From Hemerocallis citrina (Eukaryota; Streptophyta; Magnoliopsida; Asparagales; Asphodelaceae): a stretch of 64,000 nucleotides of DNA. The notes under the pieces are model-generated. The model searched no databases. It was not told the origin of the DNA and saw only the letters and a list, made by a program, of their open reading frames with translations. Below, one piece after another: positions 42,831 to 55,883 of this stretch. Position 1 is the first letter of the stretch; each line of letters opens with the position of its first letter. The stretch covers positions 143,848,697-143,912,696 of the forward strand of contig CM030360.1 of the NCBI GenBank assembly GCA_017893485.1, written 5' to 3'. Position numbers and translations under genes: made by a program.

Positions 42831-43602
42831 GACAATGACAATTCTGCCTGAAAATATGTCACGTGCAGTGCACGTGACAAAAAAACCAACAAAAGCTGAA
42901 GTCGTCGCCTTGGGTTTTTTGAATAGAAACAGTCGGGTAAAGCTGTAGTTTTGTTAGCCAATGCTTCAAACCCAAATTGATACACCTCCAGAGTTGAAGT
43001 CTGAGACAATTTACACAGAGAATGCCATGATGATCCACATTTAGAGATGGACCAAATCTCACGGACAGTTCATGCACCAAATCTTCCCAACAAGTGAATG
43101 CAACATTACTATGCTTGTGTTGAAACCAGGCTAATGCCTTGCCATCCATACGAAAGGAGGCAATGGATATGCGATCCTCATTAGGAGTTTTGTGAAAATC
43201 AAAGAATTGGTTAGCTTTAAACACCCACCCAGTTGGATATGTGCCGACAAATTTAAGGAAAATCAAGCCTAGGGTTTTTCACATGATGACTAGGCTGTTA
43301 TGAACAAACCCATATGCAGAACTAGCAGTATTAGGAGCTCAAATTTTTGCTTCATTAAGTTGCTGATCTAGCTTACCACTGAGAGTGCCAAAACGCTAGA
43401 TCAAATCGGAGAGCATTGAGTTCTGTTCATGTACTGATCTTGCCAGTTTGGAGAGTTCCTCCCCTTGCTTGGTTGTGGTTTCTTGCAGAGCTTGCACAGA
43501 GGTGGTCACCATCCCCAACTAAGCGGCTTGAGCATTAGAAGCATCCTTAAGGCCTGTGACGACCTCATCAAGTGATTTCAAACTCAGACGCCCATCAGCC
43601 AT
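42831..43602 (-). pseudogene. Ty3/gypsy gag
   Basis: The ATG on the minus strand at 43602-43600 begins MADGRLSLKSLDEVVTGLKD, followed by a Gln/Lys-rich segment with stops near 43524 and 43395. From 43266 the gag core reads FLKFVGTYPTGWVFKANQFF and ISIASFRMDGKALAWFQHK, the retrotransposon gag domain (Trp-rich). Further on, DLVHELSVRFG and LANKTTALPDCF match the end of that domain. The frame breaks at the border of the TIR element near 42830. Position directly behind an LTR and PBS-like site supports the assignment. Confidence 0.85.
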
Positions 43603-43629
43603 GGAGAGAGTAGAAGATGAAAGCACCAA

Positions 43630-43924
43630 TGAAATCAATAAATATTCACAACTATTTAAGTTCTCAAATGCAACACACAATAACAACTATGTTCCAAGCA
43701 AAATATACGGGGAAAGGGAAGTTGGAATTAGACTGAGGAAGAACAAGAAAGATTAGAGAGAGATGAGGGAGGATAAGACGAGAATTGGGGAAGAAGAAAG
43801 TTGTACTTCCTGGAATATAATGCAAATGCAGGCTAAATATACTCCAGGCGCTGCAGAGGTTCAGAACCTCCAATACACGTGCAAAGCGTGTTATCTTCTA
43901 TAACAGAAATGATTACTTTCCACA
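43630..43924 (-). mobile_element. Ty3/gypsy 5' LTR and primer site
   Basis: About 295 bp between the pol-tail fragment and gag. On the minus strand it runs from TGTGGAAAGTAATC (43924) to TTGATTTCA (43630) and is followed at once by TTGGTGCTTTCATC (43630-43617), a likely primer binding site, and then the gag ATG. A second LTR copy is not in the window, so the limits are inferred from TG...CA ends and context. Confidence 0.55.
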
Positions 43925-44142
43925 CGCGCATCCTCGGTCACGTGCGTTGCAACTGCCGCATAGTAGTCGGTAAAGTAACCGGATCGGGTCTTCTTGCGCA
44001 TGGGTCTTTGCTTCGTTGGGCCTCCTATGTCAGTAGTGGGTTGTTCTTCATTTGAATTTCCAATTAAATTTGCATGAATGTTTTGATTCACTCTCCTCTT
44101 CGGCTCTTCCTCGACCAAATGAATTAGCATCACAAGCATCAA
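43925..44142 (-). pseudogene. Ty3/gypsy pol C-terminal fragment upstream of the LTR
   Basis: Minus-strand sequence 44060-43925 is nearly the same as the pol tail at 160-1 (for example the CTGGTTACTT-like and ACCGACTACTATGC stretches). It reads SNEEQPTTDIGGPTKQRP then SGYFTDYYAAVATHVTED. So the end of one gypsy copy lies directly upstream of the LTR of another, as in a tandem or LTR-shared array. The longer open frame here (83 codons) lacks the frameshifts seen at the window start. Confidence 0.7.
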
Positions 44143-45288
44143 AAAAAATCTTCAATTAGGAGACATCACCAGGTTTCCTTAATTTGTTTATAATATGTTA
44201 GATCTTAGGTTTTCCTCAGGTTCATCGACTCCTAAAAACTCAACAAAGTGCGTCCTCAATGAAGTTCTCTTCATCTCAGAAAACTGACTCTAAATCTCTA
44301 GCCTCATTGTCTCAAGTTGCTGGTATCAATGATTGACTTGTTGCTCTCATTGATGTGCTTCAACTAGCTGGGATCAATGATACATTCACATCAAATTTGA
44401 TAATTAGCTCCTAATTATAATTCACAAACACCAATCATTAGGAACACTGTAGGCAAGCTTATTACTTCTCATATCGCTGATCATAAATAAAATAACACAA
44501 ATCAGATTCTAAATGGTTACTAGAGAGTAGCAATTTTCAACCGAATCAACTAATACCCGAAGAATATGAAGTCAAATGTTTCTTTTGTTCTATTAAATGC
44601 TCCAATTCACAATTTCATCATGGGAAAAGAACTTAGAAATTGGGCGAAATTCTACACACCTTAAAGTTTGCTTCCATATCAGAAAGAACCAACTCCAATA
44701 AATGCAATTTGTCAAATCAATTTTACCCCCTTTGTATCTAATAATAAGGGCATACATCTAATAATAAGGGCATATGTTCTGGGTGTACGTTCTCCCATGA
44801 ATCTATGAACAAAAAAATCCTAAATTTCTAACGAGAAGCTAAACCAACTTGACCCACCCCTTTCATTACAAAAGCACCTACATCCTTACACAAACCATCA
44901 GTTAATACTTTCACCAAACAATCCAAAAGTATTATTTAATATCGTTTTTACTTATGCTACCAAGAAAAACTTGCAATATCAATATTTTTTTTTTCAATAA
45001 TCATATGATCAAGAAAGATAGCATGTATATCTCAAATCAACTCTGCTTGGACTTTAAAAGGGGAATATATACTGTAATATGAATATATATTTAAATTGTT
45101 ATAGTTTCATTGTGAACATTATTCATCCAATGAGGGGGAGTACACGGAAGGCTCATTTGTACTCGCAAAGGCAGGTAAATCACTAGAGGAACAATAGTTC
45201 TCCGCTCACAAAATCAAAAAATGAAATGTGAGCAAGAAGAATACCTAACTCAAGAATTAACTTTTGAAAATACAGAAGGCCACGGTCA
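44143..45288. other. Region downstream of the GDT1-like gene, no gene seen
   Basis: About 1.1 kb, AT-rich, presumably 3' UTR and intergenic DNA of the minus-strand gene. A short duplication (ATCTAATAATAAGGGCATA, twice at about 44738-44774) is the only structure I see. No transposon motif or reading frame of note. Confidence 0.5.
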
Positions 45289-46896
45289 TCATAACTCTCC
45301 AGTTGTGGAAACCAAGGATTGTAAACCAAACACTAAGAAAAGTATTCCACCAGAGAAAGCAACCTGCATTTAGCCAATAACTTGAATAATTAGCATCCAG
45401 GAATAAAATTTAAGATTTATTTTCAGCACAAGGGAGACAGAACGTTTACCATTTTTTCAGATATTTGAGACGCCAGGCTCTTACCACCAAAAACAGCTGC
45501 TGTGGTGCACAATGCTTGTCCTCTATATCCAGAATTAAACAAATAAAAATAATACAATCATAAGACGGGAAATCAAGAAAGAAAGAAAGAAAAAATTCAA
45601 AATCAAAAAAGGAATATTCGCAACAGAAACAAGACGAAAGCAGGATATATACATACAAAATTCCTCCAAGGACAACCCCCAAAGGATTTAGGTCTGCAGC
45701 CAGTCCTATTGTAGCTATCTGAAAAATAAGATAACAGTAGCTATAAAATAGTGGCAAACAAAACATAGTTATAGAATTTACATTATACATTAATGCCTAC
45801 CTGACTCTTGTCGCCCCATTCACCAAAGAAATTGATAGAAAAAGCCTGTAGAGGTGAGGAAAAAAAAAGATTGGAAGAGGTATTAGATAGGGTCCTACTT
45901 ATGCTTCTGCATTTTGTGGATGTTGTATGATATATATTCATCACATAATTGCCACATTTGTTGACCAATACCGTGAGAAAAATGGGTGAGAAGAACTGTG
46001 TGAGAAATCTCCTCTGCTGTTTCTTTAAGTCGTCTTTACCCTGCAATTGATAATAACACGGACTTACTATCAGACCTTATGTGCAAATTGAAGGCGGAGA
46101 TAAAAAGGTTTTTGTCGTTGCTGGTGTAGTTGTATGTTCAAATAAAGTGAACAAGAATATACTGAAATGTTTAATGAGAAATTTACTCATAAGAATGCCT
46201 GATACAACTGCTGTGGGTTCTCATATGCTTTTTTACTTTTGAGGCATTATCTTGAAGCTTCATATATGAAAAGAACAAAGATGCATGATTTTCTATATTT
46301 ATATTAACTTAGGGCTTTTNNNNNNNNNNNNNNNNNNNNNNNNNNNNNNNNNNNNNNNNNNNNNNNNNNNNNNNNNNNNNNNNNNNNNNNNNNNNNNNNN
46401 NNNNNNNNNNNNNNNNNNNNNNNNNNNNNNNNNNNNNNNNNNNNNNNNNNNNNNNNNNNNNNNNNNNNNNNNNNNNNNNNNNNNNNNNNNNNNNNNNNNN
46501 NNNNNNNNNNNNNNNNNNNNNNNNNNNNNNNNNNNNNNNNNNNNNNNNNNNNNNNNNNNNNNNNNNNNNNNNNNNNNNNNNNNNNNNNNNNNNNNNNNNN
46601 NNNNNNNNNNNNNNNNNNNNNNNNNNNNNNNNNNNNNNNNNNNNNNNNNNNNNNNNNNNNNNNNNNNNNNNNNNNNNNNNNNNNNNNNNNNNNNNNNNNN
46701 NNNNNNNNNNNNNNNNNNNNNNNNNNNNNNNNNNNNNNNNNNNNNNNNNNNNNNNNNNNNNNNNNNNNNNNNNNNNNNNNNNNNNNNNNNNNNNNNNNNN
46801 NNNNNNNNNNNNNNNNNNNGGCTAAGCCTCGGTAGCATCTACTCTTGAGTTTTCCCAAGAATTGCCACATTTATCCATATCATATTATACTAAATC

Positions 46897-46948
<52 letters not shown>

Positions 46949-49900
46949 AAGGTGATTCCCTACGGCCCTACCTCACCTCTTATTTCGAGAATCTCAAGAC
47001 ACGAAACCCGTATGGAAAGTCCGAACTGTTCATCTTGTTCTACATGACTAAGATAGCTTAAAGGTGTAAAATCACATTATTTGACATTCATTTCCCCATC
47101 CGTCGTGTCATTAGAAAAATACAGAATTTTTAACCATACAATTTGTCACGTTGTAAAACATAAACAAATGGAACTGGATATTTATACCCGAACCCACATC
47201 AATTTCTGAGATACATGTTCAGATCAGATTGGATATATCCGTATCCGGAAGCACCCTAATACGAAGGCCTTCGCAATTTTTATTTCCTGTGGCAAATGAA
47301 TTAGCTGGATACAAGTCGGCAATTTTTATTTCCTGTGGCAAATGAATTAGCTGGATTACAAGTCGATTAATTTGCAAACTGTTAACTGGTGGACTATCAA
47401 TCTATATTGTATACTTCCATTTAGCTTCTGATTCAAATGCTATTTGCTATTTATCTTGCATTTTAACATATTCACGCAATTTTATGCTTTTTTATTTTTT
47501 GAGTTCTAATTTCTTTAAAATCCAATATTCATCTGTTAACGGTTTCTTTGCAAGGTATGCATCAAGAAGATATTTAGATGTTCAGGAGGTTGATGTAAAA
47601 CAAATATTCCGATTACTCAGTAGTCACTATCTCCATTAAAGATTTCTTTTTTCCTTTTTAAACATAAGCTCCCCTATTGCATACTTTTTATCCAACCAAA
47701 ACCTCCCACAAACCAAAGATACTGAAATTATGATCACAGGTTTCTGAAAAAACATAAATTCTTCAAAAACAAAAACTAACTTCAACGCAATTTCCTAAAA
47801 TTAAAATCTACTTTCTATTATAACCATAATATAACATAAAACCTTAGTATTATAGTATACATCACATAGAGATCCAATAAAAAAAAAATCTATACTACTG
47901 TGTCAAAGACTATGCTTTCTGTCTCAAGTTAATGAGCAATGAGACAATGCCGAGGTTAAAAGAAACTATGTGATAATGCATAGGATTTGGTCATTTATGA
48001 ATGACAGTACTACTTAGATATCAACAAGAACGAATACATATATAGAGAGAGAGCAATGCTCCATTGCAAACCACTGAAGCCGTTGTTCGGAACAACGGCT
48101 TCGTTTATTTTGAACCTAAGCCGTTGTTCCGAACAACGGCTTAGGTTATATTCGGAACAACAGCTTTTGTTTTGGAACCTAAGCCGTTGTTTCCAACAAC
48201 GGCTTTAGTGGTTTGTATACCCGTTTGCAATGGAGCATTGCTCATATATATATATATATAAGGACCAGAGAGAAAATTTGACATATGGAAATCTAGATAT
48301 AAGAGAATTGGATTCAGACCTCGGACTTGACTTTGGCTCCTGACTCAGCTTTCAATTCAGCGCCCTAGTCACCATTTAATAAGAACGATTTAATAGTGTA
48401 TTATATTGAGTGTGTATATTAAGGAATTGAAGAAAAAGAAATTATAGCACCAACCAGTTTGGCCTCTACTTCTTTTAACTCTTCAGCTTCCCTAATGGTT
48501 GAAACACAATGAATATCAGTAAGCTTATTACAAACAAATTGAATTGTACATTATCAAATTTTCTAATAAATAGAAAAAGGGTGGTGAATAGACTACAATA
48601 CCCTTCTTCAGTAAATCCTTCCCATAAAGACCAAAGTCCAAATCCGAAGAACAATACAGTTGTTATATTGTGTGTCCATTTGCGAGAAATCTGCACCAAT
48701 TCAAGATTATTTAGACGCAAATAGGAAAGATAAACTCATTTGGAATAATGGAGGTCATGCTTCAGATTCTACAATAACACTCGCAGAAGCAATGAACAGC
48801 AAGATGATATCGGCTCATAAAGAGTCCATTAAATTCATTTGCCCACAAAAAAAATTTATTTTCCACTACTTAAGTTGAAGTCACCAGTTGAGAAACTGAT
48901 TTTGAACGAAACATATTGTAAAAACCTTAGGAGAATCCGAAAAGGAATAGCAACAAAATTTATCACAGTAAAATCTGGAATTCTAGCTTTGTAAATTTAC
49001 TTTCGGGTAGTGAAAGCTATTCAAAGTGGTAAATATGATTGTGAAGTCCTAGTAAGTACAAATATACGGAGCTCCACAAGTATAACAACACCAGAAACAA
49101 GTATTGTCAATGAAGGTGTGCACTGAGGTAGTTTTGCCGGCTTATAAGTGGTAAATTGACACAGACAAATTCACAAATAATAAAAGCAAGCTCTGAATTC
49201 TAGAATTAGAATTTTATTTTAGATACTTGCTTGAGTTGAGCCAAATTTCACCAAATAGTATATCACTTCAATCATTATCTCTTAAGTTATTTTATGTGTT
49301 TCTAGCATTATCTCTGAAACAGGATTCGTTATCTAGCTTTCAGCATCATATACACTAAATATAGAAAGAGCCTTCGAGCATGTTACTGGCTAGAGTCTAC
49401 TTATAACATTAAATACAAGTGCATAAAATCTTTTCCCAAATAGATAGATAATAACTCAGCCACACACAAAATGGACACGTTTACCAAATTTGGCGCAGCC
49501 CAGCCTAGAAGAGCAGATAAGATTGTCATCACCTATATGAAACACATTATGTAACTTCAGATAGGCACCAAGGAAATAAAGTAATAATGTAATAACATGG
49601 AAGAGAACTCACAGTTAGTGCCGATAGGCAACCAGCTAGAACGAACCTCCGTGGATGACGCATTGCCAATATCTTTATTTAAAACACAATCTCATGTACA
49701 TTAGAAATTAACAAAAACCATTCAACGACAGTATAAAGGCAGTTAAATGAAGGCATTCAACTACAGTACAAAAGGAAGTTAAATAACAGGTTTAAGAAGA
49801 TATTGAATTTTTGTCAGATGGAATCTCATGAAAAGAAACTACAATGAAAGAATAAAATTCCAACTTTACATGTGAAGCATGCCGAGCCTGCTCTTTGTAT

Positions 49901-52900
49901 TCTCTAATTTGTTGATATTATCATAGCATGTAAAGATGAAGCCACATTGAATGAAGAATGATGAACATGACTGGCTCTCCAGAAATTATAACTAGATTTT
50001 TTAAAATAGTTTGCTAAACAATTATATATTTTTTATTTTATTTTTATATTATCAATGCCTTCATACATGAATTGCATGTGCAAGTTTTAACCGTGTTGAT
50101 CAAGTAGAAGAACTCGCCTGCCAAATTTCCTAAACCAATCAAACTATGGAGGAATAAGCAAGAGCAAGACTTAGGTTATCTTAGGTCATTCCCCTCTTAT
50201 TGATAATTTCCAATCAGGCTTTATTAAAAATATATCTTAGACATAGACAGTGTCGCTTGTGCCCAAGAAATTATCAATCATTGTTATGCTTCTAGTACTC
50301 AAGGTATTCTTCTTAAACTTGACTTTGAAAATTATGATAAAGCAGACTGGAACATTCTTATTGATATTCTTAGACATTGAGGCTTCGATCCTAAATGGAT
50401 TTCTTGGATCATGATGAGCCTTAGTGCTAGTACATTCTTGTATATTATTAATGGTGCTGAAGTGGAAAAAAAATGAAGTGAAAAAAATCAAATGTAAGAG
50501 AGGAATGAGGCAGAGATTCAATACCTTCTCTTTAATTTGTTCTCTCTGCTGATTTATTTAGTAAAATGCTTCATTTAGCATGGGAGTGAAATTTAATTGA
50601 AGGTTAGGGTGGCTTTGAAGGTTTAAAGGAGTCTTAACTTGCAATATGCTGATGATACTATCACATTTGCTACCCCTTAATGGAAAGACTCTTTGGAATC
50701 TTTATCTTTAACTTTATTTTTTTTGAGGATGCTCCTGGTATGTCTATTAATTTTGCGAAGACTTATTTCATTTGGCTTGGGAGGGTCTAGTAGACCATAA
50801 CTTGAAGTTGCTTCTTTTTATTTTCTTGTGTAAAGAAGGTTCCTTTCCTTAATCTTATTTGGGTATTCCCTTTAGGTAGGGTAAATTACATAAGTCTGAT
50901 CAAATACATACATATTGTTGACAAGATTAAAAATAGACTCTGATCGTGTGTGGAAAGACAATTATCTAGAGCATAGAGATTAACTTCAACTACTTATATC
51001 ATATCTTATATTCCTATGCATATGATGTCTTATTTCTACACTCCCTTTTGGATGATTAGAAAATTTGGTAAAGTGAGCAGCAATTTTTTATGGACTAGTA
51101 ATGCTTCTAAAGGAAAAAAAAATTATGTAATTGGGGTAGAGTTTGTAAAGATAAAAAAGAAAAGTGGACTTGGTATCTATAATCTTAAAAACCAAAATCT
51201 TGCCTTACTTAGGAAATGGCTTTGGAAAGCTTATAAGAATGATGAATTGAGTTAGATTAGAATGGTCAAATATAGATATCATGGGAGGAACAAAATTTGG
51301 GATTTTAAGTCCAAACCTCCTAGTATGGTCTCTCATTTTTGAAAGGGTGTTCGGAAAGTAGTTGCCCTTCCCAAGTGTGGTTTAAAAAAATTGTGGAAGA
51401 TGGCTCTCTTTGAGGTTTTGAACTGATTTTTAGATAGGAAACAAAAAACTTTTTGTTCTTTTTCTTAATTTATTTCAAACTGCTACTGATCCAAAAGCTA
51501 TAGTTGCCTCATTATATTCTATTTGACCCAATAGTACAATACCAAATATCTCATTTAGAAGGTCTCTTTCTAATGTTCAATTTACCGAGTTTGTTGATTT
51601 ACTAGTGCTTCTTAAATCTTGTGCTTGGAAGGCCAATGATGAAGTGAGGGGGAAATGGTCCCCCAGTGGTACCATTACCACTAATACAGTTAAGCCATTC
51701 TACTCATTTCTTAATTTTAGTGGAGTCATATCGACTTTTTATAAATATACTTGGCACAAAATTGCCCTTAATAAAAATATGACTTCTTATTTGGCTTGTA
51801 GTTCATAATAAACTACTTCCTATGGATAATTTGAATAAAAGAAACCTTGCCCTTGGTCATATTTGTGTTCTGTGTCATTTTCATGAAGAATTTGTTTATC
51901 ATCTTTTCATTCAATGTTCTTTTAGCACTTTTGGTTTATATGTAAAAAAAGTTCAGCATATTAGAGAGGGAAATGGCTCTTTCATGCCTATGATCAGTGG
52001 AGTCTTGGAGGGAAAAAAACAATTAAATCTAAATATGGACTTGACATGGATTTACCAATGATGTCTATGATCTGGGTGTTATGGGGTGAAACGATAGGTT
52101 CTTTGCTAATAAGTGTACAAAGTTGGCTCTTTTCTTGATAATTTTTTGTTCTATGTACATCTTTTGATAGAAATTCCAAGCTGATAAAAGAGCAAATTTA
52201 GAATTTTCTCCACTTAATGATACTCCTCCTTGGTCCAGAATGGTTAAAGATAATATTGCAATTCATTGAAGAAGTCCTTGTCTAGTTCTTCACCATTTAC
52301 GATTCAACAACAATTGATTTTTTTATGCTATAGAATTTGTTAAGTTATGGTGCTCTCAAACTTATGTTCTATTTTTTAGGGAACATGAGCTAATTATTGT
52401 TCAATATAGTTGTAATATTTCTTCTCAGCTTTAGCATGATTAGCTACTTTCTTGTATAAAGATAGAGGTAAATCTTTGCCTGCTAGGCAAAAAGGATAGC
52501 AAGTTAAAAATTCTACTAAACTGTTTTTAGTTTGAATTTTATTGGATGGAGCTTTTTTAGAACTATCTATGTGATCCCAAAAAAAAAAAAGCACAAGCAA
52601 GACCAAAGATCCAACAGCGTATCCAAGTGCATCAGTTCACATAAACAATCACCAATTTTGATGTTGTTTGGTATTGTTGTCAAAAGGGTGCTTCTACTAA
52701 AACAGCTTGTCAGCAAAAGTTTTGTGGAGAAGATACTATAAGCACCTTGTAGTGTGGTGGGGAAAATGCGGAAAACCTTAGTTTTGGATAAGTGCTTTAC
52801 ACCAAATACATTTATACTCAAATTTATGGAGCATGCAATTTAAACCTAAAAGTGTTTTTTTAGTCGAAAAATGCTTTTAGCCTTTCCAAAAGCAATACGA

Positions 52901-55842
52901 AATACAATGTCAAGGAAGTATATCTCAAAAGACAAGTATTTTCCACGAGCGAAGGCAAACTAGATCTAAGCAAATCATCAATAAACCATTTATAGATGCT
53001 AATATGCTAAAATAGAATTAGTAAGCTATTTGCATCGAGAAATGGGTAGATTCATAGTCAACTACCATAAAGTTACTTTCCTATCATGAACTTGCTTAAT
53101 TGCGTATGCATATCTTGAACTTGTTTTACTTTTTTTCTTTACTACCATGAACCTTTTTCAATGTCATACTTTACTAGTCCATTTCATAGTAGTAAATTAT
53201 AAAATTAGTACAAGTTCACAATATAGTAAAAAGCATAACAAGTTAGTGGTAGGCAAGCGTAACAAAGCACGCTCGTTGTCGTAAAGTAAAAACAAGTTCA
53301 TGATGGTGAAGTAAAAAAAGCAAAATGTCCATAGTATAGTAAAAAGCAAATAAGTACATCTAGTAATGTAAAAGAAAAAACAAGTCCATGGTAGCTTACG
53401 ATAATTCACTCAGAGAGAAATCCATAACTCAAAGTGTGATCAGGATTTCTACCTCAATCAATGTATAAACTAGTGCGATATGAAGCTCGAAATAGCTTGC
53501 TATATGACCTAATTCTAGCCCTTCTGCTGCAAAACTCACATGTATAACCCATTTTCTACATTGTTCTGTGTTACTTTTATTTAGTACACGCTAAATGCGC
53601 AACGTAGCTTAACTTAAATAACATGCGCTACAAATGTAACTTTTTATTTAATTGATATAAATACAAGCAACAAAGCTCTTCATTTTTTTCCCCACATGTT
53701 CTCTTACAACTACGGCACCCAATCCTTGTGATGACTCTAGTTTCTTCAAGTAGTGGCCGCAACTCCACTTTCCAACGACTAGGGCTCCTTTACCAGCAAA
53801 CCTTTCAGCATCACTCTATATTTTCGTTTTATTCCAACTAGCAACCATTTTATGGTTCCACTTATTCTTTTGAATCTCTATTTTGGATGCTTTCTCTTCT
53901 CTTTTTTTGATTCTCATGCTTCTCTTTGTAGTTGATCCTTCATGATTCCAATCTCTTACTCTTGATTCTTTGGATTTTGAGGTTTGAATTCAAGAGATTA
54001 GATTAGAATAAGGAAAACTAATCCACTTCATTTACTTAAGAACTATCATTTTGTGTTCGTTTTATGTGTATTCTTAGGCCTTGTAACTTGAAGTCTTATT
54101 TCTTGAACATTGACGTCTCATTTTGGTGAATGATCAGCATTTTTTACCTTCATAGTTTTTTTTCTTTATTTTAGAAATTGTTTAGAATTTGAAATAATTT
54201 TTGGAAAATTAATTTTAAGTTGTAAGTTAAAAAAGAAATTTTCATAGCTTATGCGTAACGCTAGTTATGCTTTGCACTATTGGTGGTTTGAGCGCAACAC
54301 TATTCAATGTCGCTAGTTTCAACATTGCCTCAATCCTCCTCCAGAACGACAAAAGGCTTTACTAGTTGGCTATAGTAGAATTCAGATGTAGTTCAAAGTT
54401 ATCACCAATTACAAATAGATTTAACGTTGGTGCTATTGTGTTAACAATCTGCACAAGAACTTACTTTGTCCACACAAGAACTTACTTTGTCCACAGAAAT
54501 AGCATCTAACCTAAAATGCCAGACACTGAGTAGTTCAAGGAGTTGATAAGCAACATGCATTGTCCAGTTTACACACCATTGGAATCCCCCAAGTACAAGT
54601 TAATAAAATCACCTATTTTAGGAAATATGCAATAAAATAGCCAAATCTATAATAATTCATTGCTAGTCGAAGATATTACATACCTTTAGTCTTTCCAGTG
54701 TATCTTGAAAGATATCTTTGACAATATGGAAGCCATCAAGATAAAATAAGGGGATCTACCGTATGGTGACCGGCTAAGTATAAGTGAAAACCACGAAAGG
54801 GTACTGGTGAAGTTGCATCATTCATTTTATTGAAAATCCAATTGTGAAGTAAAGGTCCCCATATCCTTCCAAATAAAGTCCACCACTAAACATTAAGAAC
54901 ATGTAGCAAATATAATTTGGAACTAGATCCAATGGAATTTTGCATAGGCACAGAAAAGTTATCGAAATTCAAGTCATGGGCAATACTGCTGAAGGAGACG
55001 TCTTATATATCTGAGTCATTCATATTAGCTCCACATGAATATTTCAGTATAATCAAGGATTATGTCATCAAGTTCTAATTCTTGTATGAAAAAAAAGGAG
55101 ACTAGATATGGTGAACAAATATACACTAAAGCTACACCATCGAAACACCCGGGCAAAATATTATTTAACATTTGCATCTTATACAAACTCTAACGATCCA
55201 ACAAAGAGAACACTAATCTTAAACATAGACGTTAACCTACCCTTCATTAAAGACTCATTAATTTGCACAACCTTGAACCATTTTGAAGTAAATCCAACCA
55301 ACATCCTCAAAAGTTTGCTCTTGACTGAGAAAACAAATTCACCACTCGGCTAACCAGGAAAGCTCAACCAAAAGATAATTATCTTTACCCCGAGTCAAAC
55401 TTATTACTTCAAGCAAATCGAACTATATAATCTCTCACCTCTCTATAAAATTGATTGTGCACCTTGAATACAACAACTCACTCTGACTCGAAGATACCAT
55501 CTTCCGGTCTTATAGTCTCGTATCGGCAATTTCCACAAACACCACCATACCCAAACATATCAAACCGTTTGATGATCACAATTTTACATATCAACTACGT
55601 AAACTACAGCGAGAAATTAGTAATTGATAAACATATGTACTCTGATTTTGAAATTTTTTTTTCATCATCATATTTATTTATAACTATAAATCAACCAAAC
55701 ACAAATCAATATCAAAATCGACAAAGAAAAAGAAAATTGAACAAAAGGGCTTACCGCAGCAGCAAAGAAAGTCTTGTCTCCAATCTCAGATAGCACAGTC
55801 ATCGCAAGTGACTTAGTAAAACCCTGCACACAAAAAAAAACA

Positions 55843-55883
<41 letters not shown>

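Larger units (their letters stand above)
1..43924 (-). mobile_element. Ty3/gypsy element forming the base of the nest (interrupted)
   Basis: I infer one chromovirus-like gypsy element, read on the minus strand. In its own order: LTR 43630-43924, gag from ATG 43602, reverse transcriptase (24098-23541 and 22642-22350), RNase H (22340-21790), integrase (21672-21067, continued at 735-250) and a chromodomain-like tail (about 250-20). The minus-strand sequence runs into TGT at positions 3-1 at a point equivalent to the LTR start at 43924, so the 3' LTR probably begins at the window edge. The integrase reading frame at 21067 continues in frame at 735 once the copia block 736-21066 is set aside, and RT continues across the MITE 22652-23531. 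The end of gag, protease and the first part of RT are missing between 42831 and 24098. All coding parts carry stops, so it is dead. Confidence 0.72.
46041..48319 (-). other. Intron 7 of the GDT1-like gene (gap, microsatellite, MITE)
   Basis: A 2.28-kb intron with the assembly gap, a (TA)n run, a short tandem duplication and the MITE at 48051. No reading frame of note. Exon loss in the gap is unlikely because exons 7 and 8 join in phase. Confidence 0.8.
49673..55754 (-). other. Intron 2 of the GDT1-like gene (6.1 kb, transposon-bearing)
   Basis: Bounded by GCG|GTAAGC after exon 2 and AAAG|ATATTGG before exon 3. It contains an L1-like LINE on the opposite strand (50165-52590) and an inverted-repeat region (53060-53400). 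The parts 49673-50160 and 53410-55750 show no gene or recognised element. Confidence 0.85.

Noticed and set aside
46285..46870. Long frames across the N run
   Set aside because: Undetermined bases create the appearance of an open frame.
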